The notes beneath the pieces were generated by a model, which saw nothing but the letters and a program-made list of their open reading frames with translations, was not told the origin of the DNA and made no database searches. A stretch of 64,000 nt of DNA. Origin: Kribbella antiqua. GTDB lineage: Bacteria; Actinomycetota; Actinomycetes; Propionibacteriales; Kribbellaceae. The DNA lies in assembly GCF_004345665.1 (NCBI RefSeq), contig NZ_SLWR01000005.1, positions 310,001 through 374,000 of the forward strand, given 5' to 3'. Of this stretch, positions 42,708 to 51,082 are shown in pieces (positions within the stretch are counted from its first letter, which is position 1; each line of letters begins with the position of its first letter). The translations under genes were made by a program, and so were the position numbers.

Positions 42708-44117
42708 GTGGGTGGATCAGCTGTGCTGGCGATCGACCAGGGCACGACCAACTCGAAGGCCGTGCTGGTCGCCGCGGACGGCGCCGTGCTCGCGACGGGA
42801 TCGGCTCCAGTCGGGCTGTCGACACCGCAACCCGGCTGGGCCGAACAGGACGCCGAGGACATCTGGCAGAGCGTGCTTCAGGCTGTTTCGTCCTGTATGA
42901 CTTCCGCCGGCGCAGTCGAGGTCGTTGGGATCGCTTTGTCGACACAGCGTGAATCCGTCGTCGGGTGGGATGGTTCCGGGCAGCCCGTCGGACCGGTCAT
43001 CGGCTGGCAGGACGTGCGTACGACGTCCTGGTGCTCGTCGTTGCCTTCGGATGTCGATGTGCTGGTCCGCTCGCGCACGGGTTTGCGGGTCGACGCGATG
43101 TTCTCAGCGCCCAAGTTGCATTGGCTCCTCGAGCACTTTCAGGCCGATCAGGTCGGCACCGTGGATTCCTGGCTGAACCATCGACTGACTGGTTGCCGTG
43201 AGCATCTAACCGATGCCGGCAACGCCTCCCGGACCTTGCTGTACGACGTGCTCGACCTCTCCTGGTCCGATTCGTTGCTGAAGGCATTCGACGTACCGCG
43301 GTCGGTGCTGCCGGAGGTGCGCGCGTCGAACGCCGGGTTCGGTACGACGTACGGCGTACCGGGCCTGCGGGACGGTGTTCCGATCGTCGCCGTACTGGCT
43401 GATTCGCATGCGGCGATGTACGGGCAGGGGTGTGTGCGGCCGGGGATGATCAAGGCGACGTACGGGACCGGGTCTTCGGTGATGACGCCGGTTGAGGCCT
43501 TTGTCGCGGACGGGTGCACGCTGGCGTGGCTCACGGATGAGCCGATTTACGCGCTCGAGGGAAACATCGTGTCGTCCGGTGCGGCGCTGGCTTGGACCGC
43601 TTCGCTGCTCGGCCTGCCGGATGTCGGGGCGCTGGTCGAGCTGGCGGCGGCGGTGCCGGATGCGGGCGGCGTCGTACTGGTGCCGGCTTTGGCCGGGCTG
43701 GGCGCGCCGCACTGGGATCGCAACGCCCGCGCGGCGCTGACCGGCATGAGCAGCTCGACCACCCCGGCCCACGTCGCGCGAGCTTGCGTCGACGCCGTCG
43801 CGCACCAGATCTGCGACATCACCGACACCATCCCCGGCACACTCAGCAGCCTCCGCGCCGACGGCGGCGCCACCGTGTCCGACCTCCTCATGCAAACCCA
43901 GGCCGACCTCCTCGGCCACCCGGTCGAAGCAGCCGATGTCGCCGAAATCTCCGCCCTGGGCACCGCCGAACTAGCCTGGACCACCCTCGGCGAGGCGACC
44001 GCCTGGGCCGAAACCCGCCCCACCCGCCTCTTCGAACCCACCCTCGACGCCGCCACCCGAGCCACCCGCCGCGCCGCCTGGGCCGACGCCGTCACCGCGA
44101 TCCGCACCCGCCCCTGA
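42708..44117 (+). CDS. FGGY-family carbohydrate kinase (candidate apulose kinase)
   Basis: Starting at GTG 42708, the 469-residue protein has the FGGY N-terminal phosphate motif AIDQGTTNSKAVL (about 6-18), IGWQDVRTT, TYGTGSSVM and a C-terminal domain with RADGGATVSDLLMQ. Members phosphorylate ketopentoses, glycerol or erythritol-type substrates. It is divergent from the isomerase/transketolase operon, and those steps need a phosphorylated ketose. That makes apulose to apulose 4-phosphate the most coherent reaction; xylulose is an alternative. Confidence 0.85.
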   Translation: MGGSAVLAIDQGTTNSKAVLVAADGAVLATGSAPVGLSTPQPGWAEQDAEDIWQSVLQAVSSCMTSAGAVEVVGIALSTQRESVVGWDGSGQPVGPVIGWQDVRTTSWCSSLPSDVDVLVRSRTGLRVDAMFSAPKLHWLLEHFQADQVGTVDSWLNHRLTGCREHLTDAGNASRTLLYDVLDLSWSDSLLKAFDVPRSVLPEVRASNAGFGTTYGVPGLRDGVPIVAVLADSHAAMYGQGCVRPGMIKATYGTGSSVMTPVEAFVADGCTLAWLTDEPIYALEGNIVSSGAALAWTASLLGLPDVGALVELAAAVPDAGGVVLVPALAGLGAPHWDRNARAALTGMSSSTTPAHVARACVDAVAHQICDITDTIPGTLSSLRADGGATVSDLLMQTQADLLGHPVEAADVAEISALGTAELAWTTLGEATAWAETRPTRLFEPTLDAATRATRRAAWADAVTAIRTRP

Positions 44118-44118
44118 C

Positions 44119-44210
44119 CGCATTTGGTGGGTTCACCCACCAGTTTGTGGGTTCCCGGCCCGAATCCGAGCGGGGAACCCACCATCTGCCGGGTCACCCC
44201 ACCAAATGCG
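44119..44210. repeat. GTGGGTTC-type nested hairpin repeat, copy 2
   Basis: The outer arms CGCATTTGGTGGGTTCACCC (44119-44138) and 44191-44210 differ from perfect complementarity at two positions. The inner arms GTGGGTTCCC (44147-44156) and GGGAACCCAC (44173-44182) pair perfectly. It starts directly after the FGGY kinase stop. Confidence 0.85.
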
Positions 44211-44230
44211 ACTAGCGGCGGCGAGCCATC

Positions 44231-44316
44231 TGGTGGGTTGACGTCCGAGGTTATGGGTTGGCTAGCGAGAATCCGGGTGACCAACCCGGCATCTCGGACG
44301 TCAACCCACGAAACGC
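44231..44316. repeat. Diverged member of the GTGGGTTC hairpin family, copy 3
   Basis: The outer arms GTGGGTTGACGTCCGAG (44233-44249) and CTCGGACGTCAACCCAC (44293-44309) are perfect. The inner arms GGGTTGG (44255-44261) and CCAACCC (44281-44287) are also perfect. Sequence differs from the other copies on both sides of each stem while pairing is kept. Confidence 0.8.
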
Positions 44317-44409
44317 GGCGCCGGCCGGAGCCCGGCGCTGCTGTCCACAGCGCCGCTCCGGCCCACACCCTCCCGCCCGCGGCCCCGACCACCTCCACCG
44401 CTGACCCTG

Positions 44410-44503
44410 CCGCATTTGATGGGTTCACCCACCAGCTTGTGGGTTCCCCACCGGTATGCGGGGGGCGAACCCACCATCTGGTAGGTGAACCCACGAAATG
44501 CGG
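44410..44503. repeat. GTGGGTTC-type nested hairpin repeat, copy 4
   Basis: The outer arm at 44410-44429 pairs with 44484-44503 with two mismatches. The inner arms GTGGGTTC (44439-44446) and GAACCCAC (44467-44474) are perfect. The loop is CG-rich as in copies 1 and 2. Confidence 0.85.
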
Positions 44504-44555
44504 CACCGGCATGAGGGCGTCGGGCCGCGGCGGGGGCGGGCGGTGGCAAGGCAGG

Positions 44556-44650
44556 CGCGGCGAGGCGGGCGCAGCGGGTGGGGGCGCGCGGCGAGGCGGG
44601 CGCAGCGGGTGAGGGCGCGCGGCGAGGCGGGCGCAGCGGGTGGGGGCGCG
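44556..44650. repeat. 31-base tandem repeat, three copies
   Basis: The unit GGCGAGGCGGGCGCAGCGGG plus GTG(G/A)GGGCGCGC begins at 44559, 44590 and 44621 and is nearly identical each time. It lies in non-coding DNA between the hairpin repeats and the LacI-type palindromes, and could be a simple slippage product. Confidence 0.8.
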
Positions 44651-44685
44651 CGGCGGGTACGGCGTGGGGTTGACCGGATGCGGTC

Positions 44686-44699
44686 GGAGATCGCTTTCC
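44686..44699. promoter_or_regulatory. LacI-type operator candidate, distal site
   Basis: GGAGATCGCTTTCC differs from the ideal LacI-family palindrome GGAAAGCGCTTTCC at two positions. It lies 67 bases upstream of a better site, a spacing that could allow two-site binding. Confidence 0.45.
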
Positions 44700-44752
44700 G
44701 TTGCAGGTTGACTCGTCGTGACTGCCCACCTAAGGTTGCGGTCACAAGCCTC

Positions 44753-44766
44753 GGAAAGCCCTTTCC
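44753..44766. promoter_or_regulatory. LacI-type operator candidate, proximal site
   Basis: GGAAAG-CC-CTTTCC is a perfect six-base inverted repeat and closely matches LacI-family operators. It ends 24 bases before the cupin start codon, where a bound repressor would block the operon. Confidence 0.65.
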
Positions 44767-44790
44767 AAGGCTCCGGGCGAGGGAGGCGGC

Positions 44791-45531
44791 ATGTGCGAGT
44801 TCGACTCCGGCGCGGCCGTGGCACTCCCCGGCGGCATCGGCATCTCGAAGCTGTCGGTGTACGACATCGAGGCCCCGGACGGCCAGGTCGGCGGTACGCC
44901 GCACGTCCATCTGGCCTGCTCCGAGGGGTACTACGTGATCGCCGGCTCCGGCGCGGTCCAGACGCTGAACGCGAAGGGCTTCACCGAGACCCCGCTGCAG
45001 GCCGGCACCGTCGTCTGGTTCGACCCCGGCACGATCCACCGCCTGGTGAACGGCGGCGGTCTCCAGATCCTCACCCTGATGCCGAACTCGGGCCTGCCCG
45101 AAGCGGGCGACGCCGTACTGACGCTTCCGCCGGAGCATCTCGCCGACCGCGCGACCTACCTGAAGGCGACCACGCTCACCGGCGAGGGTGAGGCCCGGAC
45201 GCCGGCCGCGATGGCTCGACGCGACCTCGCGCTGGAGGGTTTCGCCGTACTGCGGGATGCGTATGAAGCGGAGGGCCCGTCGGCCTTGGACGACTTCTAC
45301 GCGTCGGCGGTCCGGATCGTCCAGCCACGGCTGGCGGACTGGCGCCGGCGCTGGGAGCAGGGCGCTCGTCGCTTGGCCGACGAGACCGGCGCCGCGCTCA
45401 ACGCGCTGGAGGCCGGCACCGCGCCGCACCTGCAGCACGCGGAGCTGCACCAACTGCCCGCTCCCACCGAGTTCGGCCGGCACGGGATGTGCGGCCGCCT
45501 CGACACCTACGACCTTCAGTCACGCCAATGA
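44791..45531 (+). CDS. Cupin-domain protein
   Basis: The ATG at 44791 follows a GGGAGGCGG ribosome-binding site. The 246-residue protein has a single cupin barrel (about 15-105) with metal ligands in GTPHVHLACSEGYYVIAGSG and the second motif VVWFDPGTIHRLVNG. A helical C-terminal part (about 130-215) follows. Cupins of this layout are sugar isomerases or binding proteins; no reaction is assigned. It is the first gene behind the two LacI-type palindromes and is followed by the sugar oxidoreductase gene after 109 bases. Confidence 0.78.
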   Translation: MCEFDSGAAVALPGGIGISKLSVYDIEAPDGQVGGTPHVHLACSEGYYVIAGSGAVQTLNAKGFTETPLQAGTVVWFDPGTIHRLVNGGGLQILTLMPNSGLPEAGDAVLTLPPEHLADRATYLKATTLTGEGEARTPAAMARRDLALEGFAVLRDAYEAEGPSALDDFYASAVRIVQPRLADWRRRWEQGARRLADETGAALNALEAGTAPHLQHAELHQLPAPTEFGRHGMCGRLDTYDLQSRQ

Positions 45532-45640
45532 CGTGCCCCACCCCGCCGACCGGGTACCGGAGTACTGCGGACCGGCGTACCGCCCCGAGAAACGCACAAG
45601 CGCGAGCCGGCAACGGAGCGTGCCGAAGAGAGGTAGAACA

Positions 45641-46804
45641 GTGAACGAGCGACGCGTCGGCATCGTGATGAACGGCGTCACCGGCCGGATGGGCCTGCGC
45701 CAGCACCTCGAGCGCTCCATTGTGGCGATCCGCGAGCAGGGCGGCATCCAGGCCGCCGACGGATCGATGATCATCCCCGAGCCGATCCTGGTCGGCCGCA
45801 ACGAGCTCAAGCTGCGCCGGATCGCGGAGCAGTACGACCTGACCCGGTGGACCACCGACCTGTCCGAGGCGCTGGCCGAGCCCGACGTCGAGATCTACTT
45901 CGACTCCCAGCTCACCCAGCTGCGGGAGAAGGGCGTGCGCGCCGCGGTCGAGGCCGGCAAGGCGATCTACTGCGAGAAGCCGATCGCCGAGGGTCTGGAC
46001 GCCGCGGTCGACCTGGCCCGGCTGGTGCGTGACTCCGGACTGAAGAACGGCGTCGTGCAGGACAAGCTGTCGCTGCCCGGCCTGCGGAAGCTGAAGCGGC
46101 TCGTCGACGGCGGGTTCTTCGGCCGGATCCTCTCGGTCCGCGGCGAGTTCGGGTACTGGGTGTTCGAGGGCGACTGGCAGGAGGCGCAGCGGCCGGCCTG
46201 GAACTACAAGCAGGAAGAGGGCGGCGGCATCGTCGTCGACATGTTCTGCCACTGGCGCTATGTGCTCGACCAGATCTTCGCGCCGGTGAAGTCGGCGTAC
46301 TGCCAGGGCGCCGTACACATCCCGACCCGCTGGGACGAGCAGGGCAAGGAGTACCAGGCCACCGCCGAGGATGCGGCGTACGGCGTCTTCGAACTGGAGG
46401 GCGGCATCGTCGCCCAGTTGAACTCCTCCTGGACGACGCGGGTGTTCCGCGACGAGCTGGTCGAGTTCCAGGTCGACGGCACCGAGGGCAGCGCGGTCGC
46501 CGGGCTGCGGAACTGCCGGGCGCAGCACCGATCCGCGACGCCGAAGCCGGTGTGGAACCCGGACCTGCCGGTCACCGAGAAGTTCCGCGACCAGTGGGCC
46601 GATGTACCGGACAACGAGGTGTTCGACAACGGGTTCAAGGTGCAGTGGGAGATGTTCCTGCGGCACGTGGTCGACGACGCGCCGTTCACCTGGGACTTCG
46701 TCGAAGGCGCCAAGGGTGTTCAGCTGGCCGAGCTCGGGCTGCAGTCGTGGCGTGAGGGCCGCAAGCTCGAGGTGCCGCCGCTCGACATCGAGGACCAGCT
46801 GTGA
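45641..46804 (+). CDS. Gfo/Idh/MocA-family oxidoreductase
   Basis: The GTG at 45641 has an AGAGGTAG ribosome-binding site and fits the family N-terminus. The 387-residue protein has a Rossmann start (VGIVMNGVTGRMG), the cofactor/catalytic motif YCEKPIAEGLDAAV (Lys-Pro of EKP) and a C-terminal beta-sheet domain (EEGGGIVVDMFCHWRYVLD). It probably oxidises a sugar or cyclitol with NAD(P). It overlaps the DUF993 gene by four bases. The G-x-T-G-R-M-G loop differs from the commoner GxGxxG. Confidence 0.85.
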   Translation: MNERRVGIVMNGVTGRMGLRQHLERSIVAIREQGGIQAADGSMIIPEPILVGRNELKLRRIAEQYDLTRWTTDLSEALAEPDVEIYFDSQLTQLREKGVRAAVEAGKAIYCEKPIAEGLDAAVDLARLVRDSGLKNGVVQDKLSLPGLRKLKRLVDGGFFGRILSVRGEFGYWVFEGDWQEAQRPAWNYKQEEGGGIVVDMFCHWRYVLDQIFAPVKSAYCQGAVHIPTRWDEQGKEYQATAEDAAYGVFELEGGIVAQLNSSWTTRVFRDELVEFQVDGTEGSAVAGLRNCRAQHRSATPKPVWNPDLPVTEKFRDQWADVPDNEVFDNGFKVQWEMFLRHVVDDAPFTWDFVEGAKGVQLAELGLQSWREGRKLEVPPLDIEDQL

Positions 46805-47973
46805 CGCTTGAACTGAAGCTGCCGGTCGGCGGGGAGGGCGAGTCCTCCGCCGGCCTGGCGTCGTACCGGCTGATCGGCGAGCCGGTTGCCCAGGGCACCT
46901 ATACGCCCGCGACGTCCCGGCTGGCGTTCGCCGCGGCGCATGTCGTGGCCGATCCGCTGGGTGACAACTCGCCGGGGCAGCCCGCGGTAGTCGACTGGGA
47001 GCACACGCTGGAGTTCCGTCGGCACTTGTGGTCGCTCGGGCTGTCCGTGGCCGAGGCGATGGATACCGCGCAGCGTGGGATGGGCCTGGACTGGGCCGCG
47101 ACGCAGGAGCTGATCCGGCGGTCCGCGGCCGAGGCGCCCGACGGCCGGATCGCAGTCGGCGTCGGCACCGATCAACTTGCTCCAGGCAACCACTCGCTCG
47201 AGACGGTGATCAGCGCCTACGAAGAGCAGCTCGCCGTGGCGGAAGACGTCGGCGCGCAGCCGATCCTGATGGCGAGCCGGGCGTTGTGCGCGGCGGCGTC
47301 GTCGCCCGACGACTACCGCAAGGTGTACGACCGGCTGCTGAACCAGTCGTCGCGGCCGGTGATTCTGCACTGGCTGGGTTCGATGTTCGACCCGGCGCTG
47401 GACGGCTACTGGGGCAGCGACTCGCTCGACCTCGCCGCGGACGTCGTGGTGGACCTGATCGGCGACAACGTGGACAAGGTCGACGGGATCAAGGTCTCGT
47501 TGCTGGAGGCATCGCGTGAGGTTGCCCTACGCAACCGTCTGCCGGAGGGCGTCCGCCTCTACACCGGTGACGACTTCAACTATCCCGAGCTGATTCGTGG
47601 CGACTCCGACCGGTACAGCGACGCACTGCTCGGCATTTTCGCCGCGATCGCGCCCGCCGCCGCGGCTGCGCTGAAGGCTCTCGACGACGGCGATCTCCAG
47701 CGGTACGACGACGTGTTCGCACCGACCGTGCCCTTGTCCCGGCAGATCTTCTCGGCGCCGACCTACTACTACAAGACCGGAATCGCGTTCCTGGCTTGGC
47801 TGAACGGGCATCAGCCCGGGTTCTCGATGGTCGGTGGTCTGCAGACCGGGCGGTCGTTGCCGCATCTCGCTGACACCTTCCGGCTTGCCGATCAGGCCGG
47901 CGTACTGACCAATCCTGAGTTGGCTGTGTCGCGGTTCCGGCAGCTGCTGGCCGTCAACGGAATCGACGCATGA
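46801..47973 (+). CDS. DUF993 family protein (TIM-barrel, aldolase-like)
   Basis: Starting at GTG 46801, the 390-residue protein matches the DUF993 family, sometimes described as dihydrodipicolinate-synthase-like. Recognisable blocks are YRLIGEPVAQGTYTPATSRLAFAA, DWEHTLEFRRHLWSLGL, RPVILHWLGSMFDPALDGYWGS, DKVDGIKVSLLEASRE and YTGDDFNYPELI (as patterns). The Lys in GIKVS could be a Schiff-base Lys, by analogy only. DUF993 genes sit with Gfo/Idh/MocA and TIM-barrel epimerase genes, as here, which suggests a carbon-carbon cleavage step in a sugar pathway. Confidence 0.8.
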   Translation: MTLELKLPVGGEGESSAGLASYRLIGEPVAQGTYTPATSRLAFAAAHVVADPLGDNSPGQPAVVDWEHTLEFRRHLWSLGLSVAEAMDTAQRGMGLDWAATQELIRRSAAEAPDGRIAVGVGTDQLAPGNHSLETVISAYEEQLAVAEDVGAQPILMASRALCAAASSPDDYRKVYDRLLNQSSRPVILHWLGSMFDPALDGYWGSDSLDLAADVVVDLIGDNVDKVDGIKVSLLEASREVALRNRLPEGVRLYTGDDFNYPELIRGDSDRYSDALLGIFAAIAPAAAAALKALDDGDLQRYDDVFAPTVPLSRQIFSAPTYYYKTGIAFLAWLNGHQPGFSMVGGLQTGRSLPHLADTFRLADQAGVLTNPELAVSRFRQLLAVNGIDA

Positions 47974-48788
47974 GCAGCCGCTACAGCCTGAACCAGGCGA
48001 CGACGAAGTACTGGCCGCTCGAGGAGGTCGTCGCGGCGAGCGCCAAGGCCGGCCTGTCCTGGATCGGCCTGTGGCGCGAGCCCATTCAGGAGTACGGCGT
48101 CGACAAGGCTGCTCGGTTGGTCGAGGATGCCGGGCTGAAAGTGTCGTCGCTGTGCCGGAGCGGGTTCTTCACCTCGACCGATGCGGCCGAGCGGAAGGCG
48201 AAGATCGAGGACAACCGCCGCGCGATCGATGAGGCCGCGACGGTCGGGACGTCGGTGCTGATCCTCGTCAGCGGCGGACTGCCGACGGGTTCGCGTGACC
48301 TCGACGGTGCCCGGGCTATGGTCCGCGACGGGCTTGCCGAACTGGCGCCGTACGCCGAAGAGCGTGGGGTGAAGCTGGGGGTCGAGGCCTTGCACCCGAT
48401 GTTCTGCTCGGACCGGTGCGTGGTGTCGTCGCTGTCGGGGGCACTGGATCTGGCCGAGCAGTTCCCGGCGTCGCAGGTGGGCGTGATCGTGGACGCCTAC
48501 CACCTGTGGTGGGACGCGGACATCTACCGGCAGATCGAGCGGGCCGGCGAGCGGATCCTGTCGTACCAGGTGAGCGACTGGGTGGTTCCGCTGCCGGAGG
48601 ACACGCTGCTCGGGCGCGGAATGATGGGCGACGGCTCGATCGAGCTGCGCCGCCTGCGCGAGGCCTGTGACGCGGCCGGGTACGACGGACCGGTCGAGGT
48701 GGAGATCTTCGACCAGAAGCTGTGGGACGCGCCGGGGCAGGAAGTGTTCGACCTGGCATTGGAGCGCTATCAGGAGCACGTCGCCTAG
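47970..48788 (+). CDS. Sugar phosphate isomerase/epimerase family protein (first)
   Basis: The 272-residue AP-endonuclease-2-like TIM barrel has probable metal-site residues Glu in KLGVEALHPMF, Asp/His in VIVDAYHLWWD and Glu in VEVEIFDQKLW. It overlaps DUF993 by four bases (ATGA). It should isomerise or epimerise a keto-sugar; the substrate is unknown. Confidence 0.85.
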   Translation: MSSRYSLNQATTKYWPLEEVVAASAKAGLSWIGLWREPIQEYGVDKAARLVEDAGLKVSSLCRSGFFTSTDAAERKAKIEDNRRAIDEAATVGTSVLILVSGGLPTGSRDLDGARAMVRDGLAELAPYAEERGVKLGVEALHPMFCSDRCVVSSLSGALDLAEQFPASQVGVIVDAYHLWWDADIYRQIERAGERILSYQVSDWVVPLPEDTLLGRGMMGDGSIELRRLREACDAAGYDGPVEVEIFDQKLWDAPGQEVFDLALERYQEHVA

Positions 48789-48807
48789 TCATTGAGGAGC
48801 CGTTTGT

Positions 48808-49554
48808 ATGACTATTCCCGCCAACGGAATCGGGATGCATCTCTACACCATGAGGGAGGTGCTGGCCGAGGATTACCCGGGAACGCTGCGACGGCTCGCT
48901 CAGATCGGCTACCAGACAGTCGGGGTGAGTGGGCGGTTCGGCCATTCGGCGGACAAGATCCGGTCCTTCGCGGACGAGGCCGGGTTGTCGATCGTCTTGG
49001 AGCATGTGAAATACGACCGGCTCGCCGACGACTGGGCCGGCGCGCTGGCCGACGTACAAACGCTGGGCGCGAAGTGGGCCGTCGTACCGTCGATTCCGTC
49101 GGAGCTGCACTCCGTGGAGGGATTCCGTACGGCGGCGGCCGCGTTCACCGAGGCCGGCAAGGCGGCGCGTGACGCCGGGCTGAAGCTGCTCTTCCACAAC
49201 CACGGTCGCGACTTCGCCGAGGTCGACGGGCAGGTGCTGTTCGACATCCTGCTGGAGGTGGATCCGGCGTTGCTCGGGTTCGAGCTGGACCTGTACTGGG
49301 TGGTTGACGGAGGCAAGGATCCGGCCGCGTACTTCCGGCAGCACCCTGGGCGGTTCCCGGCGTTGCACGTCAAGGACATGGCCGCGGACGGGTCGTGGGA
49401 GGACGTCGGCGCCGGCACACTCGACTTCGCCGGGATGTTCGCCTACGCGGCCGAGGGCGGCGTCGAGCAGTGGCTGGTCGAGCACGACAAACCCACGGAT
49501 GCCTGGGCGTCGGCGGAGCGCAGCTACCGGGGACTGACAGAACTTCAGTTCTGA
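48808..49554 (+). CDS. Sugar phosphate isomerase/epimerase family protein (second)
   Basis: The 248-residue TIM barrel has family motifs IGMHLYTMREVLAEDYPGTL, KLLFHNHGRDF (metal-binding His), FELDLYWVVDGGKDP and ALHVKDMAADGSW. It follows the first isomerase by 19 bases with a GAGGAG ribosome-binding site. It is the last gene of the operon and resembles the hexulose-type epimerases that act on 3-keto-sugars, but that is only inference. Confidence 0.85.
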   Translation: MTIPANGIGMHLYTMREVLAEDYPGTLRRLAQIGYQTVGVSGRFGHSADKIRSFADEAGLSIVLEHVKYDRLADDWAGALADVQTLGAKWAVVPSIPSELHSVEGFRTAAAAFTEAGKAARDAGLKLLFHNHGRDFAEVDGQVLFDILLEVDPALLGFELDLYWVVDGGKDPAAYFRQHPGRFPALHVKDMAADGSWEDVGAGTLDFAGMFAYAAEGGVEQWLVEHDKPTDAWASAERSYRGLTELQF

Positions 49555-49637
49555 CAAGCGGTTTCTGGCAAATGCTTAACCGGATCAGCAGTGGTGACAA
49601 CTGCTCACGTCAGGTGAGATCGGCCTAAGCTCGACGC

Positions 49638-51077
49638 GTGCAGAACGAACCCGCTGTTCGGTTGACTGCCGTACGCCGCCTCTACGAAGTGAGCGCCCGG
49701 ATGGGTGCGGGCCGGAGTCTGGCCGAGACGCTGCAGGCGGTCGTCGACGGCGTCGTCACCGGGCTGGGGTTCGGGATCGCCGTACTGAACCTGCGGCAGC
49801 CGGACGGGAAGTTCGAGGTGATCGCGGTCGCCGGGTCGCCGGAGGCCCGTGAGGCACTGCTCGGAACGGTCAGCTCGGCGGACATCTTCGACGCCGAGTT
49901 CGCGATCGCCGACCACTGGGGACGGCTGCGGTTCGTGCCGCACGAGCGGCTGCCGGAGGGCGAGGTGATCGGCTGGGTGCCCGACGTACCGGTGTCGGAC
50001 GATCCGGCGGCCTGGCATCCGCTCGACGCGCTGTTCGCCCCGCTGTACTCGCCGGACGGCGAGCTGGTCGGGATGCTGGCGGTCGACCTGCCCGAGGACC
50101 AGCGGCGGCCGGGGCCGATCCACCGGGAGCTGCTGGAGATCTTCGCGACTCAGGCCGGGCTGGCGATCGACAAGGCGCGGCTGACCGATCAGCTGCTGGC
50201 GGAGAAGGCGCGGCTGGAGGCGAGCGAGACCACCTTCCGGATGGTCTTCGAGGGCGCCGGGAACGGGATGGCGACGATCGCCTTCGACGGGCCCGAGGCC
50301 GGCCGGATCCTGCGGGTGAACGACGCCTTCTGCCGGATCACCGGATACGCCGCGGATCAGCTGGTCGGGGAGCGGATGCTGAGCTTCCTGCGCGAGGAGG
50401 AGCCGGCGCAGACCCGGCAGGAGCTCGAAGAAGTTGCTGCCAGCAACGGGACGTACCGGTTCGAGCGGGTCTTCACCCAGCCCGCCGGGAAGGCGATCTG
50501 GCTCGGCGGTACGGCGGCAGTCGTCGACCAAGGCGCCGGGCAGCCGCGGATCCTGCTGATCCAGGTCGACGACGTGACGGCCCGCAAGGACGCCGAGCGC
50601 GAACTACGCCACCACGCCGCCCACGACCCGCTGACCGGTCTGCCCAACCGGCGTCTGCTCCAGCACCGCTTCGCGTCCGTACTGGAGCGAACCCGGGAGA
50701 CCGGGCGTCCCGGGGCGCTGCTGTTCTGCGACCTGAACCACTTCAAGCTGGTCAACGACAACTACGGCCACGAGGCCGGCGACCGCGCCCTCCGCGAGAT
50801 CGCCGGGCGCCTGGCGGCCGAGGTCCGTCACGGCGACACCGTCGCCCGCCTCGGCGGTGACGAGTTCGCCATCCTCGCCGAAGACATCGCCGACGACGCC
50901 CTGGCCGCCTTGATAGCCCGCCTCGAATCCGCCGTCAGCCAGCCCCTCCCCAACATCACCGTCCAGGTCACCACCAGCGTCGGCACCGCCCCCATCACCC
51001 CCGCCAGCACCGACCTCGACACCCTCCTCCACCAAGCCGACCAAGCCATGTACACCACCAAAAACCGCCGCCCCTGA
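49638..51077 (+). CDS. GAF-PAS-GGDEF diguanylate cyclase
   Basis: Translation starts at GTG 49638. The 479-residue soluble protein has a GAF domain (about 10-185), a PAS domain (about 195-310; FRMVFEGAGNGMA, CRITGYAADQLVG) and a GGDEF domain (about 315-475). The active site is GGDEF at 406-410, and the inhibitory I-site RHGD is at 397-400. It should synthesise cyclic di-GMP in response to a ligand or redox signal. No EAL domain is present. A GACAGGAGGTA inverted repeat follows the stop. Confidence 0.92.
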   Translation: MQNEPAVRLTAVRRLYEVSARMGAGRSLAETLQAVVDGVVTGLGFGIAVLNLRQPDGKFEVIAVAGSPEAREALLGTVSSADIFDAEFAIADHWGRLRFVPHERLPEGEVIGWVPDVPVSDDPAAWHPLDALFAPLYSPDGELVGMLAVDLPEDQRRPGPIHRELLEIFATQAGLAIDKARLTDQLLAEKARLEASETTFRMVFEGAGNGMATIAFDGPEAGRILRVNDAFCRITGYAADQLVGERMLSFLREEEPAQTRQELEEVAASNGTYRFERVFTQPAGKAIWLGGTAAVVDQGAGQPRILLIQVDDVTARKDAERELRHHAAHDPLTGLPNRRLLQHRFASVLERTRETGRPGALLFCDLNHFKLVNDNYGHEAGDRALREIAGRLAAEVRHGDTVARLGGDEFAILAEDIADDALAALIARLESAVSQPLPNITVQVTTSVGTAPITPASTDLDTLLHQADQAMYTTKNRRP

Positions 51078-51082
51078 CGTTC

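Noticed and set aside
44556..44650. CRISPR-like array
   Set aside because: The 31-base units are head-to-tail with no unique spacers, so this is an ordinary tandem repeat.
45188..45640. N-terminal extension of the Gfo/Idh/MocA oxidoreductase
   Set aside because: It runs through the cupin gene in another frame; the GTG at 45641 with its ribosome-binding site matches the family start.
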